A DNA stretch of 64,000 nucleotides from Pseudanabaenaceae cyanobacterium SKYG29 (GTDB lineage: Bacteria > Cyanobacteriota > Cyanobacteriia > Pseudanabaenales > Pseudanabaenaceae), in the NCBI GenBank assembly GCA_025055675.1, contig JANWWT010000001.1, forward strand, positions 434,001 to 498,000, in the 5' to 3' direction. Of this stretch, positions 48,309 through 57,425 are shown in pieces. The position numbers and the translations under genes are program-made. The notes beneath the pieces were generated by a model that saw only the letters and a list, made by a program, of their open reading frames with translations, was not told where the DNA came from and ran no database searches. Every line of letters begins with the position of its first letter. Within the stretch, counting starts at the first letter, position 1.

Positions 48309-49188
48309 GAGTTACCAAATAGATACTGCCGAGGGTAACTACCACTCCTAGCCATTGCACCCAGGCTAACCGCTCCTGCAGAAAGAAACTGGAAAATAGG
48401 AGAGCAAACATGGGTGTGGAAAAAGTTAGGGCACTCAAAGATGTCAGATTGCCCCTGGAAGCGAAATAAAAGAAGAGACCATAGGCAATCGCGCTCCCCA
48501 TCACACTCATGTAGAGCATCCCTGCCCAATCTATGCCCGACAGACTTCCCCAGGCAGCCCTATCTCCCACCGACCACAACAACAAGGGCAATCCCCCCAA
48601 CACCATATGCCAACCTGTTGCTACCACGGGGTCAGCCACTGCCACCACAGGTCTAATCAAAATCGTCCCGATCGCCATAGACAGAGAAGCCGCCAGCATG
48701 AACCATTCCCCCCTGGCAAACAAACCTGAGTGCCATGCCCCCTGCCAATCTCCCGCTAGGACTAGTTGACGCACCTCTGCTGGCATACCTACCAAAGTAA
48801 TGCCCACAATCCCCAGCGCCAAACCTAAACCACAATATCTGTCAATTTTTTCTTTGTAAATCAGGAAGGCAAGCACAGCTACCGCGATCGGTTGGGAATC
48901 AATCAGCAGGGAACCCAGACCTGCCCCTGTCTCTGTTAGACCCAGCGCCAAGCATAACTGAAATAGGAACGCATCAAAAAAAGCGAACACCCCAATCCAA
49001 GCCCACGCTCGCCAGGTTCTCGGCTGCGGACGATTAAACCAACTTGCCGCCAGTAAAAGCAGCATACCCGCTGGCACCAGCCGTAAACCCGCCATAAACA
49101 GCGGAGTCGTGTGGGGTAGGACAGATTTCATCACCACCATCGCCGTTCCCCACAAGAAAAAAGGTAACAACAACACCAGTTTTCCCAT
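48295..49188 (-). CDS. EamA (DMT superfamily) transporter
   Basis: 297 aa with ten predicted membrane helices in two EamA repeats (first ~1-140, second ~158-292; repeat signatures GTAMVVMKSVLPHTTPLFMAGLRL and GSAIAYGLFFY). Inner-membrane drug/metabolite carrier of unknown substrate. Second gene of the leftward operon. Confidence 0.88.
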   Translation of the reverse strand: MGKLVLLLPFFLWGTAMVVMKSVLPHTTPLFMAGLRLVPAGMLLLLAASWFNRPQPRTWRAWAWIGVFAFFDAFLFQLCLALGLTETGAGLGSLLIDSQPIAVAVLAFLIYKEKIDRYCGLGLALGIVGITLVGMPAEVRQLVLAGDWQGAWHSGLFARGEWFMLAASLSMAIGTILIRPVVAVADPVVATGWHMVLGGLPLLLWSVGDRAAWGSLSGIDWAGMLYMSVMGSAIAYGLFFYFASRGNLTSLSALTFSTPMFALLFSSFFLQERLAWVQWLGVVVTLGSIYLVTRAHD

Positions 49189-49206
49189 GGTTAAACCAAG
49201 ACTTTG

Positions 49207-49536
49207 TTAATTTATCTTAACATTATCCCGCTGGAAGAGGTGAGTGCCGTCTAGTCCTGTAATTGCCTGGTAGTGAATTGTCGATACTATGGGGGGAAGA
49301 TTTGCAGTCAACCGAAATTCTACCCGATCGATAAAATCGATACCTTTAACGGGGGGTAAGATTGTCCAGGTAGTCACAAGGGTATCGACGATTGCTAATT
49401 CAATTTGGCTGGTTTGGTAGAGAGCAAAAAGTTGTTCTAAGCGGCGGTTAAATTGCGCAGGATCACTACCCCGTAGGCAATAGGAGTCAATGATATGCAG
49501 AACACGCTGTCGCGCGATGCGAGTTTGCAGCTCCAT
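49207..49536 (-). CDS. Hypothetical protein, 109 aa
   Basis: 109 aa, soluble; N-terminal helices with basic residues (RIARQRVLHIIDSYCLRG) then a beta-rich C-terminal half (VEFRLTANLPPIVSTIHYQAI). No domain recognised. It lies 18 bp upstream of EamA on the same strand and is divergent from sbcC with 56 bp between starts. Normal composition and gene packing support it as real. Confidence 0.65.
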   Translation of the reverse strand: MELQTRIARQRVLHIIDSYCLRGSDPAQFNRRLEQLFALYQTSQIELAIVDTLVTTWTILPPVKGIDFIDRVEFRLTANLPPIVSTIHYQAITGLDGTHLFQRDNVKIN

Positions 49537-49592
49537 AATATTGGTAGAGGAGGCATGATATTTTAACTATTAGCATAACCTGAAGTTAAGAA

Positions 49593-52500
49593 ATGATACC
49601 ACAGAAATTAGTCTTAAAAAATTTTTTGAGCCACACCCACACCGTGCTGAACTTGGAGGGGTTACACACTGCTTGTATTTGTGGAGAAAATGGTGCGGGC
49701 AAATCCTCTTTGTTAGATGCCATAACCTGGGTGTTGTGGGGAAAATCCCGTGCGGAGACGGAAGATGACCTCATTCATCAGGGACAGAAGGAAATGCAAG
49801 TAGACTTTACCTTTCTCAATCGGGGGAATTGTTATCGGGTATTGCGCACGCGGGTCAGGGGGCAAGCCAGCAACCTAGAAGTGCAGATATTGAGCAATGG
49901 TAAATTTCGCTCCCTCACAGAACGGGGACTGCGAGCAACTCAGCAGATGCTCAACCAACAACTGCAGATGGACTATGACACTTTTATCTATTGTTCCTAT
50001 CTGCGCCAGGGCAAAGCGGATGAATTGATGGTCAAACGCCCCCAGGAACGTAAACAACTCCTAGCGGAAATTTTGCAACTAGACCAATACGAAGTACTGG
50101 CGGAACGGGCTAAGGATGTTGCCAGACAAACACGGGGAGAATTGACAGCTATCAGTCAGCAAATCCAGCGATTACAGCAACAGTTACAACCCCAGGGTCA
50201 GGTAACAGCAAAACTAGAGGAGTTACGCCAGGCAAAACTGCAAATAAAGGAGTTTATAGCACAACAGGAAGCACAAAAACAGCAGTGGGAAGCGCAACAG
50301 CGCTACCGCTCGGAATTACTGCAAAAGATCAGCTGGTTACAGCAGCAAATTCAGCAGGCAGAGCAAGAGCAATCAGCCCTAGAGCAGCAGCGGCAAGCAC
50401 AATATCGCCAGTGGAAACAGTTAGGTAGCATAATTAGGGAGCGGGAAACGATCGAGCAAAACTACGAGCGATACCAACAAATTACCCAGGAATTAATAGC
50501 GATCGGGCAAAAGCAAAGCCAGTATCAACAGATTGGGGAAAGAAGACAACAACTAAGGGAACAGTTACAGAGAATAGAAACGGAGATCAAGTTAGAAATA
50601 CGGCAATATCAAACCCAACTGGAAGAATTGCAGAAACAACGGCAACAGCTGGGCAAAACACTACAGCGCCAGGCAGAAATTGAGTCTGCTTATCAGCAAT
50701 ACCAAGCCCAAAAATGGCAATTACAGGACTACGACCGCAGACAAGCCCAAGTCACCCCCCTGCAACAGCGATTGCACACCTTGGAACGACAGTGGGAGCA
50801 GATAAAAGCTAACTTGCAGGCAAAGCGAGAGGCATTGTTACAACAACAAGGTCAATTGCAACAGCAACTATCTCAACAACAGCCCCTACAACAGCAACTG
50901 CAGGTATTAGAGCAACAACTTGCCGCATTACAGAAGAAGCAGGTCTATCAACAGCGAGTCCATGAAAAAGGTTTGGAACGACGCGACTTCCTGGAAAGAC
51001 TAAAAGTGCGCATGCAAGAGTACGAAGAGAAGATCAAGCAGACAGAAATCAATCTCAAACAGATGCAAGCCCCCCAAGCTAATTGTCCCCTCTGTGACCA
51101 GCCCCTTGCTACCCATCACCGCCAGTACGTGCAAAAAAAACACCAACAGCTGCTACAAGAACTGCAACTAGAGATATGGCTGATTAAAGAACAACAGGCT
51201 ACTTCAGAAACAGAAATTAAAGTCCTCCGGGAAGAATACGTCCGCCTACGCCAAGAATTACAGCCCTATAGTCGTCTCCTAGAACAAAAAGGCAGAATTC
51301 AATCCCAGTTAGAGGCAATGACAGCAATTACCGATCGTTTTTCCCTCCTCTCCCAAGAAATACAAGCAATCGAGACCCAAATCACCCAAGGGAATTGGGC
51401 AGAGGAAATCCAAACAGAAATGCAACTGTTAAGGGAGAGTATCAAACAAATTGGCTATGACGAACGTGACCATGCTCTGTTACGGAATGAAGTAGAGAGA
51501 TTACGGTGGTCAGAAATCAAGCTAGCGGAACTGCAACAAGCCCAACAACAATTACAGCAAATTGCCCATCTTGTACCCCAGATAGAAGAGCAAGTCAGCA
51601 AATTGACCGATCGGTTACAGCAACGACAAATTGACCCCTATGTACAAGCCCAAATCCATCAATGTGACCAACAGTTACAAGCCCTTGGTTATAGTCCTGC
51701 TCTCCATCAGCAAATTAGTAAAACCCAAGCAGAATACAAACCCTACCTACTGCGATACCAAGAACTCCAACTAGCACTGCAGCAACTACCCCAAATACAG
51801 CAACAATATTACTCCACCTGTCACATCCTACAGCAAAAACAACAGCAAATCACAACTTGGCAGCAAGAACAGAGGAATTATCAAGGACTACTAGATGCCT
51901 GCCCTGACTACACTGCCGCCCTGGCCGACATCAACCAGAAAATTGCCACTGCCCAGGAGACATTAGACAACTACACGATCGAGATAGGCAAACTGGAACA
52001 ACTCTGCCACCAACTACAACTATATCAACAGCAAATCCAGGAACTACAACTACAAAAACAAGCACTGGAACATAAACAAAACATCTATCAAGAACTAGCA
52101 AATTGCTTTGGCAAAAATGGCATTCCCACCCTCATCATTGAAACCATTATTCCCCAAATTGAAGCAGAGGCTAATCAAATACTAGGTCAGCTGACCAACT
52201 ACCAACTCAGCCTGAGATTTATCACGCAAAAGTCCAACAAGAAGGCAGATAAATTCATTGAAACCCTAGACATAGAAATTGCTGATGCCAAGGGGACAAG
52301 ACCCTATGAAACCTACTCAGGGGGAGAAGCATTCCGCATTAATTTTGCTGTCCGCCTCGCCCTTTCCCGTATCCTTGCCCAACGCACAGGGGGCACACTC
52401 CAAACTCTGATTATCGATGAAGGTTTTGGCAGTCAAGATGAAGCAGGCTGCGATCGGTTAGTTGCCGCGATTGAAGCCGTTGCCCAGGACTTTGCCTGTA

Positions 52501-52601
52501 TTCTTGTCATCACCCACATGCCCAAACTCAAAGAAGCCTTCTCTACTGTTATTGAAGTGTCTAAAACAGACAAAGGTTCCCAGGTACAGTTGGTATTGTA
52601 G
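49593..52601 (+). CDS. sbcC: SbcC/Rad50-type exonuclease ATPase subunit
   Basis: 1002 aa. Walker A CGENGAGKSS (residues ~30-39), two long Gln/Glu-rich coiled coils around a zinc hook C498-P-L-C501, then signature YSGGEAFRI near 907 and Walker B TLIIDEGFGS near 940. With the nuclease SbcD it processes DNA hairpins and double-strand ends. The coiled coils are unusually rich in Gln. No same-strand sbcD follows; instead a metallophosphoesterase gene runs toward it, overlapping by 41 bp. Confidence 0.93.
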   Translation: MIPQKLVLKNFLSHTHTVLNLEGLHTACICGENGAGKSSLLDAITWVLWGKSRAETEDDLIHQGQKEMQVDFTFLNRGNCYRVLRTRVRGQASNLEVQILSNGKFRSLTERGLRATQQMLNQQLQMDYDTFIYCSYLRQGKADELMVKRPQERKQLLAEILQLDQYEVLAERAKDVARQTRGELTAISQQIQRLQQQLQPQGQVTAKLEELRQAKLQIKEFIAQQEAQKQQWEAQQRYRSELLQKISWLQQQIQQAEQEQSALEQQRQAQYRQWKQLGSIIRERETIEQNYERYQQITQELIAIGQKQSQYQQIGERRQQLREQLQRIETEIKLEIRQYQTQLEELQKQRQQLGKTLQRQAEIESAYQQYQAQKWQLQDYDRRQAQVTPLQQRLHTLERQWEQIKANLQAKREALLQQQGQLQQQLSQQQPLQQQLQVLEQQLAALQKKQVYQQRVHEKGLERRDFLERLKVRMQEYEEKIKQTEINLKQMQAPQANCPLCDQPLATHHRQYVQKKHQQLLQELQLEIWLIKEQQATSETEIKVLREEYVRLRQELQPYSRLLEQKGRIQSQLEAMTAITDRFSLLSQEIQAIETQITQGNWAEEIQTEMQLLRESIKQIGYDERDHALLRNEVERLRWSEIKLAELQQAQQQLQQIAHLVPQIEEQVSKLTDRLQQRQIDPYVQAQIHQCDQQLQALGYSPALHQQISKTQAEYKPYLLRYQELQLALQQLPQIQQQYYSTCHILQQKQQQITTWQQEQRNYQGLLDACPDYTAALADINQKIATAQETLDNYTIEIGKLEQLCHQLQLYQQQIQELQLQKQALEHKQNIYQELANCFGKNGIPTLIIETIIPQIEAEANQILGQLTNYQLSLRFITQKSNKKADKFIETLDIEIADAKGTRPYETYSGGEAFRINFAVRLALSRILAQRTGGTLQTLIIDEGFGSQDEAGCDRLVAAIEAVAQDFACILVITHMPKLKEAFSTVIEVSKTDKGSQVQLVL

Positions 52602-53466
52602 TGACAACCTCTATGCCGATCGTACCATTTTCATCCACCCAGACTTGCCTGACGCATTCCACTTGATAATCAACTAAATGCACAACCGTAAAAAAACGAA
52701 AGATACTTGCCCCCACCAACCGCCAGCGCGGCACACAAGCAGCATTGACATAGACAGTACCATTTTGCACAACGATCGTTTCTCTGTAGTAGGGCTGGAC
52801 TCTCAAGTGATGGTGCATGTGGCCGAAAGCGACCAGGGGAACCGATCGGGTAAGGCGGCAAACCTCAATGGCACTGTAGAAATCGGGGTCACCGTAATCC
52901 CCACCAAGGGGTTGCCAATCCCTGCCACAGGGAGAAGAAGGCAGTTCCCCCAAGCCAATGGGACCGTTGTGCCCTAGAAAGATTAGATGAGGACACTGCG
53001 CCTGCCTAGCTTGAGCACAAATCAAATCCAGGGATGACTGAAAATCCGTTACGCCAAACCGCTCGGCATAGAAGCTAGCATTTTTCCACTCTGCCCCCCC
53101 CCAGCTAAAGGGTCTGCCCCCCACCACCGACAAGCCCAACTCAGGAAAGTCTTTGTAACCATAGCCCACATGGCAGTCCCCCAGAATCTCCAGTTGTTTG
53201 GTCACCCGACAGCCCTGCCCATCGTTTTTATAGGGAGATTTCTTTCTCCCCCACTCAGAAGCCGTATACCAGGCATCGTGATTGCCGAGAATAACCGCCT
53301 TAGGGATGGTCAGCGTACTGATAAATTCCACCAGGGGTAGAGCTTCGTTGCCAATATCCCCCACAAACAGGACAAGATCAGGTTGGAGATGGGACAGAGC
53401 CAGATGATCCCCCCCGTCCCACTGATCGTGAATGTCCCCTACAATGGCAATCTTAATGTGCCGCAC
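52561..53466 (-). CDS. Metallophosphoesterase, TIGR04168-like
   Basis: 301 aa. Calcineurin-like phosphoesterase motifs in order: GDIHDQW, VGDIGNE, LGNHDAW, FLGHNGP and FGHMHHHL. The order and lengths fit the TIGR04168 group of cyanobacteria, whose substrate is unknown. Lacks the SbcD C-terminal DNA-capping region. Overlaps prk at its start by 14 bp and sbcC at its end by 41 bp. Confidence 0.85.
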   Translation of the reverse strand: MRHIKIAIVGDIHDQWDGGDHLALSHLQPDLVLFVGDIGNEALPLVEFISTLTIPKAVILGNHDAWYTASEWGRKKSPYKNDGQGCRVTKQLEILGDCHVGYGYKDFPELGLSVVGGRPFSWGGAEWKNASFYAERFGVTDFQSSLDLICAQARQAQCPHLIFLGHNGPIGLGELPSSPCGRDWQPLGGDYGDPDFYSAIEVCRLTRSVPLVAFGHMHHHLRVQPYYRETIVVQNGTVYVNAACVPRWRLVGASIFRFFTVVHLVDYQVECVRQVWVDENGTIGIEVVTTIPTVPGNLCLF

Positions 53467-54460
53467 CCACTAACACTGCCTCTTTTTGGGTCAACTTTTC
53501 GTACATTGCCCGCATCTTCAAGCCCACAATTACTTGCAACAAGCCCGTACCGTTGTTAGAGCCAGGGTAGTCGGGATGCTTGAGCAGTAACTGCGTCAAT
53601 TCCCCGTAGTGCTTGGTGGACAGACGACTGAGGTGGGTTTCAATGTAGATGACTTCGTCTAGGCGCTCAAATTGCCCATCTACTTCCAGGACAGTCACAG
53701 GATGCCCATAATATTCATCTGGTCCGTAGTAGAAGCGCATACCAGGGTGGGAGCAGGTCAACTTCTTACCGCAGGGAGTCCAAGTAATCGTTGAACCCTC
53801 ATCAAAGAGATAGACAGGCTCAAATCCATCCACTCCCTGTTTTTGCACTAGGCGCACCCGTAAATATTTATGGTCAGGGTCCTCAGGCACCAGATTAGAG
53901 GGTAAAATTTGAATGACAACATCAGCATACTGCTTTTGCGGATCAATATAAGCCATAAAATCGGGCTTACGGGCTTCGATCGCTTGTAACACATCCTGGA
54001 GGGTATGACCGCGTTCTGCCATGTCCCGTTTAATTTTCCAGGCGATTTTGACTGGTTCACTCAGGTCGAGATAGACACTAAAATCCACCAACTGCCGTAC
54101 CCGTTCGTCGTAGAGGGGATGCAGACCTTCAATTACGATAATTTCCGTCGGTTCTACTAGCTCAGGGGGGTCGATCGTGCCCGTTTCGTGATTATAGATG
54201 GGCTTCATCACGGATTTCCCTGCTTTCAAGTCCCGAATCTGCTCGTACATGAGGTCAAAATTGTTCGCCCTGGGGTCGAGGGCAGTGATGCCAGTCTGCT
54301 TCCGTTGTTTTCGATCGAGGCTGTGGTAGTCGTCTAAACAAATGACAGTCATTAAATCTTTTCCAAATAGGTCGGCAAGACGGCGTAGGAAAGTAGACTT
54401 GCCACAACCGGAGTCTCCTGCCACACCAATGATCACAACGCGATCTGGCTTTTTGCTCAT
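53453..54460 (-). CDS. prk: Phosphoribulokinase
   Basis: 335 aa. ATP-dependent synthesis of ribulose-1,5-bisphosphate, Calvin cycle. Walker A GVAGDSGCGKST with Cys19, and Cys41 in VICLDDYH: the redox pair controlled by thioredoxin in oxygenic phototrophs. A second Cys pair is visible in TPCGKKLTCSHPG near 230. Other landmarks: catalytic DDYHS, YNHETG, IVIEGLHPL. No cp12 gene nearby. The leader region just upstream contains a TTAA repeat. Confidence 0.98.
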   Translation of the reverse strand: MSKKPDRVVIIGVAGDSGCGKSTFLRRLADLFGKDLMTVICLDDYHSLDRKQRKQTGITALDPRANNFDLMYEQIRDLKAGKSVMKPIYNHETGTIDPPELVEPTEIIVIEGLHPLYDERVRQLVDFSVYLDLSEPVKIAWKIKRDMAERGHTLQDVLQAIEARKPDFMAYIDPQKQYADVVIQILPSNLVPEDPDHKYLRVRLVQKQGVDGFEPVYLFDEGSTITWTPCGKKLTCSHPGMRFYYGPDEYYGHPVTVLEVDGQFERLDEVIYIETHLSRLSTKHYGELTQLLLKHPDYPGSNNGTGLLQVIVGLKMRAMYEKLTQKEAVLVGAAH

Positions 54461-54492
54461 ATTCTTAAACTTGATTTAAGTAACTCTTAATA
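54461..54492. promoter_or_regulatory. TTAA repeat with 11-bp periodicity and inverted repeat upstream of prk
   Basis: TTAA occurs at 54465, 54476 and 54487, exactly 11 bp apart. On the minus strand ATTAAG - 5 nt - CTTAAAT forms an imperfect inverted repeat covering a possible -10 (TATTAA, 54492-54487) about 25 bp before the prk ATG. Such symmetry suits a LysR-type or Pho-type regulator, but neither consensus fits well. Confidence 0.3.
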
Positions 54493-54572
54493 CTTTACCA
54501 GAAATGGGAGCAAACCTACCCAGACCCTCCAGGTTGTGGGACATAATAGGAGTAGAGTTGGGGCAGAAATTG

Positions 54573-54932
54573 ATGAATACTATCGACTGGGGTAAATTAC
54601 TGCAACGGGGGTACTACGTGACTTTGGGTTTCACTTCTATTCTGTTAGAGATTGCCCAGGATGCCACGAAGCGGGAGGAGCGGATCAAGGACCTCGATCG
54701 GTTTCTCGATGAATTAGTGGCAAAGGGAGTAAGCACAGAAGCAGAAGCCCGCAGCTATGTTGATCAAATAATGGCACGGGGCACGCAGACTAGCAAAACG
54801 GAGGATGGCACTACAGTAACAGCAGTAGCTACGACCGTGGCGGACAACACGGAACAGGAATTGCGGGAGCTGACAGAACAAATTGCCAAGTTGAGACAGG
54901 AATTAGAACAACTGCGGGCAGAGAAACAATAG
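54573..54932 (+). CDS. Hypothetical phasin-like helical protein upstream of trmD
   Basis: 119 aa from the ATG at 54573 (MNTIDWGKLLQRG), preferred over an in-frame ATG at 54504 because a CATAAT and an AGGAG lie between them. N-terminal amphipathic helix (YYVTLGFTSILLEIAQDA), a charged helix (REERIKDLDRFLDELVAKG), a Thr-rich linker and a C-terminal coiled coil. The layout resembles phasin or polyhydroxyalkanoate-granule proteins, but no clear signature. Three bp before trmD. Confidence 0.7.
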   Translation: MNTIDWGKLLQRGYYVTLGFTSILLEIAQDATKREERIKDLDRFLDELVAKGVSTEAEARSYVDQIMARGTQTSKTEDGTTVTAVATTVADNTEQELRELTEQIAKLRQELEQLRAEKQ

Positions 54933-54935
54933 GGG

Positions 54936-55634
54936 ATGCGGATTGATATTATCACCCTCTTTCCGGAATTTTTTACATCACCCCTGCAGGTGGGACTTTT
55001 GGGTAAAGCTTTAGCCAAGGGGATAGCAACAATTGTCTGCACTAACCCCCGCGACTACACTACCGATCGCCATCACAGAGTAGACGATGAACCCTATGGG
55101 GGGGGAGTAGGGATGTTGATGAAGCCAGAACCCCTGTTTGCCGCCGTGGAATCCCTGCCCCAGATAGAAGAGCGGGAAGTGATCTTGTTTACACCCCAGG
55201 GAGAGGTAATGAGTCAGCCCCTGTTAAAGGAGTTAGCTACCAGGTCGCAGTTAGTATTAATCTGCGGCAACTACGAGGGAGTGGACGAACGGGTGGCGGA
55301 ACATCTGGCGACGCGGGAGGTATCTTTGGGGGACTTTGTTTTGACCTGTGGGGAAATTCCCGCCTTGGCACTGATTAACGGCGTCGTCAGGCTCTTACCA
55401 GGCACAGTGGGCAAGGAAGATTCCCTCAAGTATGAGAGTTTTGAGGCAGGGTTGCTGGATTACCCCCAATATACCCGTCCCAGGGAATTTCGCGGTTGGC
55501 AAGTGCCAGAAGTGCTTCTGACTGGTAACCATGCTGCCATTGCCCAGTGGCGCAAAGAACAGCAAATTTTGCGTACCCAAACCCGCCGCCCCGATCTCTA
55601 CCAGCGCTACCTAGAGAGGGGAGGGAATGATTAA
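54936..55634 (+). CDS. trmD: tRNA (guanine-37-N1)-methyltransferase
   Basis: 232 aa. SPOUT methylase with the trefoil knot: DDEPYGGGVGMLMK, LICGNYEGVDERV, LGDFVLTCGEIPAL and the C-terminal SFEAGLLDYPQYTRP. Uses SAM to methylate G37 of several tRNAs, preventing frameshifts. The 3' end overlaps the acyltransferase gene by 24 bp. Confidence 0.97.
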   Translation: MRIDIITLFPEFFTSPLQVGLLGKALAKGIATIVCTNPRDYTTDRHHRVDDEPYGGGVGMLMKPEPLFAAVESLPQIEEREVILFTPQGEVMSQPLLKELATRSQLVLICGNYEGVDERVAEHLATREVSLGDFVLTCGEIPALALINGVVRLLPGTVGKEDSLKYESFEAGLLDYPQYTRPREFRGWQVPEVLLTGNHAAIAQWRKEQQILRTQTRRPDLYQRYLERGGND

Positions 55635-56963
55635 CTTTTCCATCTCCTGCTGGAGTTCCTCCGTCAAGGTTTGCACCGCCTTGGGTCGATTGATTTTGTA
55701 ACTCTCATACCGATCGTTGACGTTGATAACGGCACCAATACTGATGCGACAATCCCTTAAGCCCAAGTAGGGAGGACGACCGTAAGGATTGCCTTTAATC
55801 CGATCGAGGACACGCCACACCAAGAGCAGAGTTTCCGCAAACCTGGTGGGGGAGGGATGGGCAACTACGTATTCCCCAGAGATGTGCACGATCGATTCTG
55901 CTAGGCGCATATGCCATTCACTGTTGAGGGCTTCCTGGGCTAACTGGTTGGCAAAACCCTTGGCAAAGGGCGATAGGGACTTTACATCCTTAATATCCGT
56001 ACGAAATACCTGGTCCCACACCAGCTGTTCCAAACGGCGACAACGATCGATGGGGTCACCCTTAGGACTGACACCGAAGTGATATTCAGCAACGGTGAGG
56101 ATGTGATCTAATAGAGCCTGGAGGCGGGTTTGCAGTTGGTCAGATTTGACCGCAGGGGGTAGGGGCAGGGGATAAAATTTCTGGTAGTGGTTAGCCACGT
56201 AGTCAATCATGTAATTTCCCAGTTCCGCTAGACGCTGATACCGCTCTTCCAGGGAATGGGGTAGGGGTTTAACAATACCGCAGTCCTGCTCTAGGCGCAG
56301 TAAAAATTGGTCTAACTTCTGCCAGCCCAAATTGACATAGATGTACTGGAAACCCAGGGGCACAATCCAGACCTGTTCCGCTCTCCCTGCTTTGACCAAA
56401 TCCTCTACACACCAGAATCCCAATTGGGCTACTCCCGGTTCTAATTTGCGAATTTCCTCACTGCAGCCGTTGGTTCCCCCTTCAGGGGCAATTGCTAGGG
56501 GTTGCACTCCATCCTTGAGGGTTTGGCGGATAAACTGCAAACTAGTGCGGTCAGCTTTACTCCGATATACCGAAATGCCCCCCATGCGGGGATAGAGCCA
56601 AGTGATGATTTCCCCTGCCCACAGGGGAATGCCCCGATCGTAGGCAAAGTAGGGACGTACAGGACGGGCTAATTTTACTCCCATTTTGCGGGCGGTTTGG
56701 GGCAAGACGTGACCAAAGAGGTGGACAAGCGCATATTGGTCATCGATCGTGGGGTGGCGAAAAGCAAAAATTACCCGTGCCTGCTGCTGGAGGAAAGCTT
56801 GGGCAATAGCCACCAACTTGTCGGGGTTGACGGTCTCCATCTGTCTGAGTCCGCACTGATAGCGGGTCAACAGGGGTAACAGTAGGTCTGCCACGCCCAT
56901 GACCAACGGATTGGGTTGGGGGGGGAGAAATGCTAAGGGGGGACGTACCAAGTCTTTCTGCAT
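55611..56963 (-). CDS. PlsC-like acyltransferase domain protein
   Basis: 450 aa. The acyltransferase motif H-x4-D is visible as RHPTIDDQYALVHL (~residue 68) and the second motif as PEGGTNG (~160). A long C-terminal region (~200-450) has no domain I recognise; it is helical, with SLSPFAKGFANQLAQEAL. Such proteins are related to glycerol-phosphate acyltransferases, but the substrate is uncertain. The start sits next to a -10-like CATAGT embedded in an 8-bp inverted repeat shared with the ebfC promoter. Confidence 0.75.
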   Translation of the reverse strand: MQKDLVRPPLAFLPPQPNPLVMGVADLLLPLLTRYQCGLRQMETVNPDKLVAIAQAFLQQQARVIFAFRHPTIDDQYALVHLFGHVLPQTARKMGVKLARPVRPYFAYDRGIPLWAGEIITWLYPRMGGISVYRSKADRTSLQFIRQTLKDGVQPLAIAPEGGTNGCSEEIRKLEPGVAQLGFWCVEDLVKAGRAEQVWIVPLGFQYIYVNLGWQKLDQFLLRLEQDCGIVKPLPHSLEERYQRLAELGNYMIDYVANHYQKFYPLPLPPAVKSDQLQTRLQALLDHILTVAEYHFGVSPKGDPIDRCRRLEQLVWDQVFRTDIKDVKSLSPFAKGFANQLAQEALNSEWHMRLAESIVHISGEYVVAHPSPTRFAETLLLVWRVLDRIKGNPYGRPPYLGLRDCRISIGAVINVNDRYESYKINRPKAVQTLTEELQQEMEKLIIPSPL

Positions 56964-56989
56964 AGTTATTCCCGTTGCTACACCTCCAC

Positions 56990-57066
56990 TATGACAGGGA
57001 TTATCTAGGGGGCTGGCTAGGAGTGTGGCAGATTCTCGATCGTCCCCGCCTGATTTCTGTCATAAT
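56990..57066. promoter_or_regulatory. Divergent promoter region with inverted CTGTCATA elements
   Basis: TATGACAG (56990-56997) and CTGTCATA (57057-57064) are perfect inverted copies 59 bp apart. Each ends in a possible -10 pointing outwards: minus-strand CATAGT toward the acyltransferase gene and plus-strand CATAAT (57061-57066) toward ebfC. No good -35 box for either, so activator-dependent promoters are possible. Confidence 0.35.
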
Positions 57067-57092
57067 ACAGGGGAAGTTGCAGACAAAAAAAT

Positions 57093-57425
57093 ATGGCAGG
57101 ATTCGGCGGTTTTGGCTTAGGCAAAATCAAAGAGGCTTTTCAAAAGGCGACCCAGCTCAAGGAGCGCTCCCAGGAATTGCAACAGGAATTGGAAGAAATG
57201 CGCCTAGAAGCAGAGGCAGGGGGGGGGCTAGTCAAAGTGACAGTTACCGGTAACCAAGAACCCACAGCTATTGTCATCAGCCAAGAGGCGATTGATCAGG
57301 GCAAGGAAGTATTAGAAGATTTGGTGTTGACAGCAATGCGCAACGCCTACCATCTCTCCGCCAAGACAATGAAGGACAAGATGGAAGCCCTCACCAATGA
57401 ACTAGGGTTGCCCGGTGCCCTCTAG
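57093..57425 (+). CDS. ebfC: YbaB/EbfC family nucleoid-associated protein
   Basis: 110 aa, the family length. Gly-rich N-terminus, a long central helix (QELQQELEEMRLEAEAGGGLV), strand VKVTVTGNQ, and the last helix pair (DLVLTAMRNAYHLSAKTMKDKM). Binds DNA as a dimer. Convergent with rsgA, 24-bp overlap. Confidence 0.94.
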   Translation: MAGFGGFGLGKIKEAFQKATQLKERSQELQQELEEMRLEAEAGGGLVKVTVTGNQEPTAIVISQEAIDQGKEVLEDLVLTAMRNAYHLSAKTMKDKMEALTNELGLPGAL

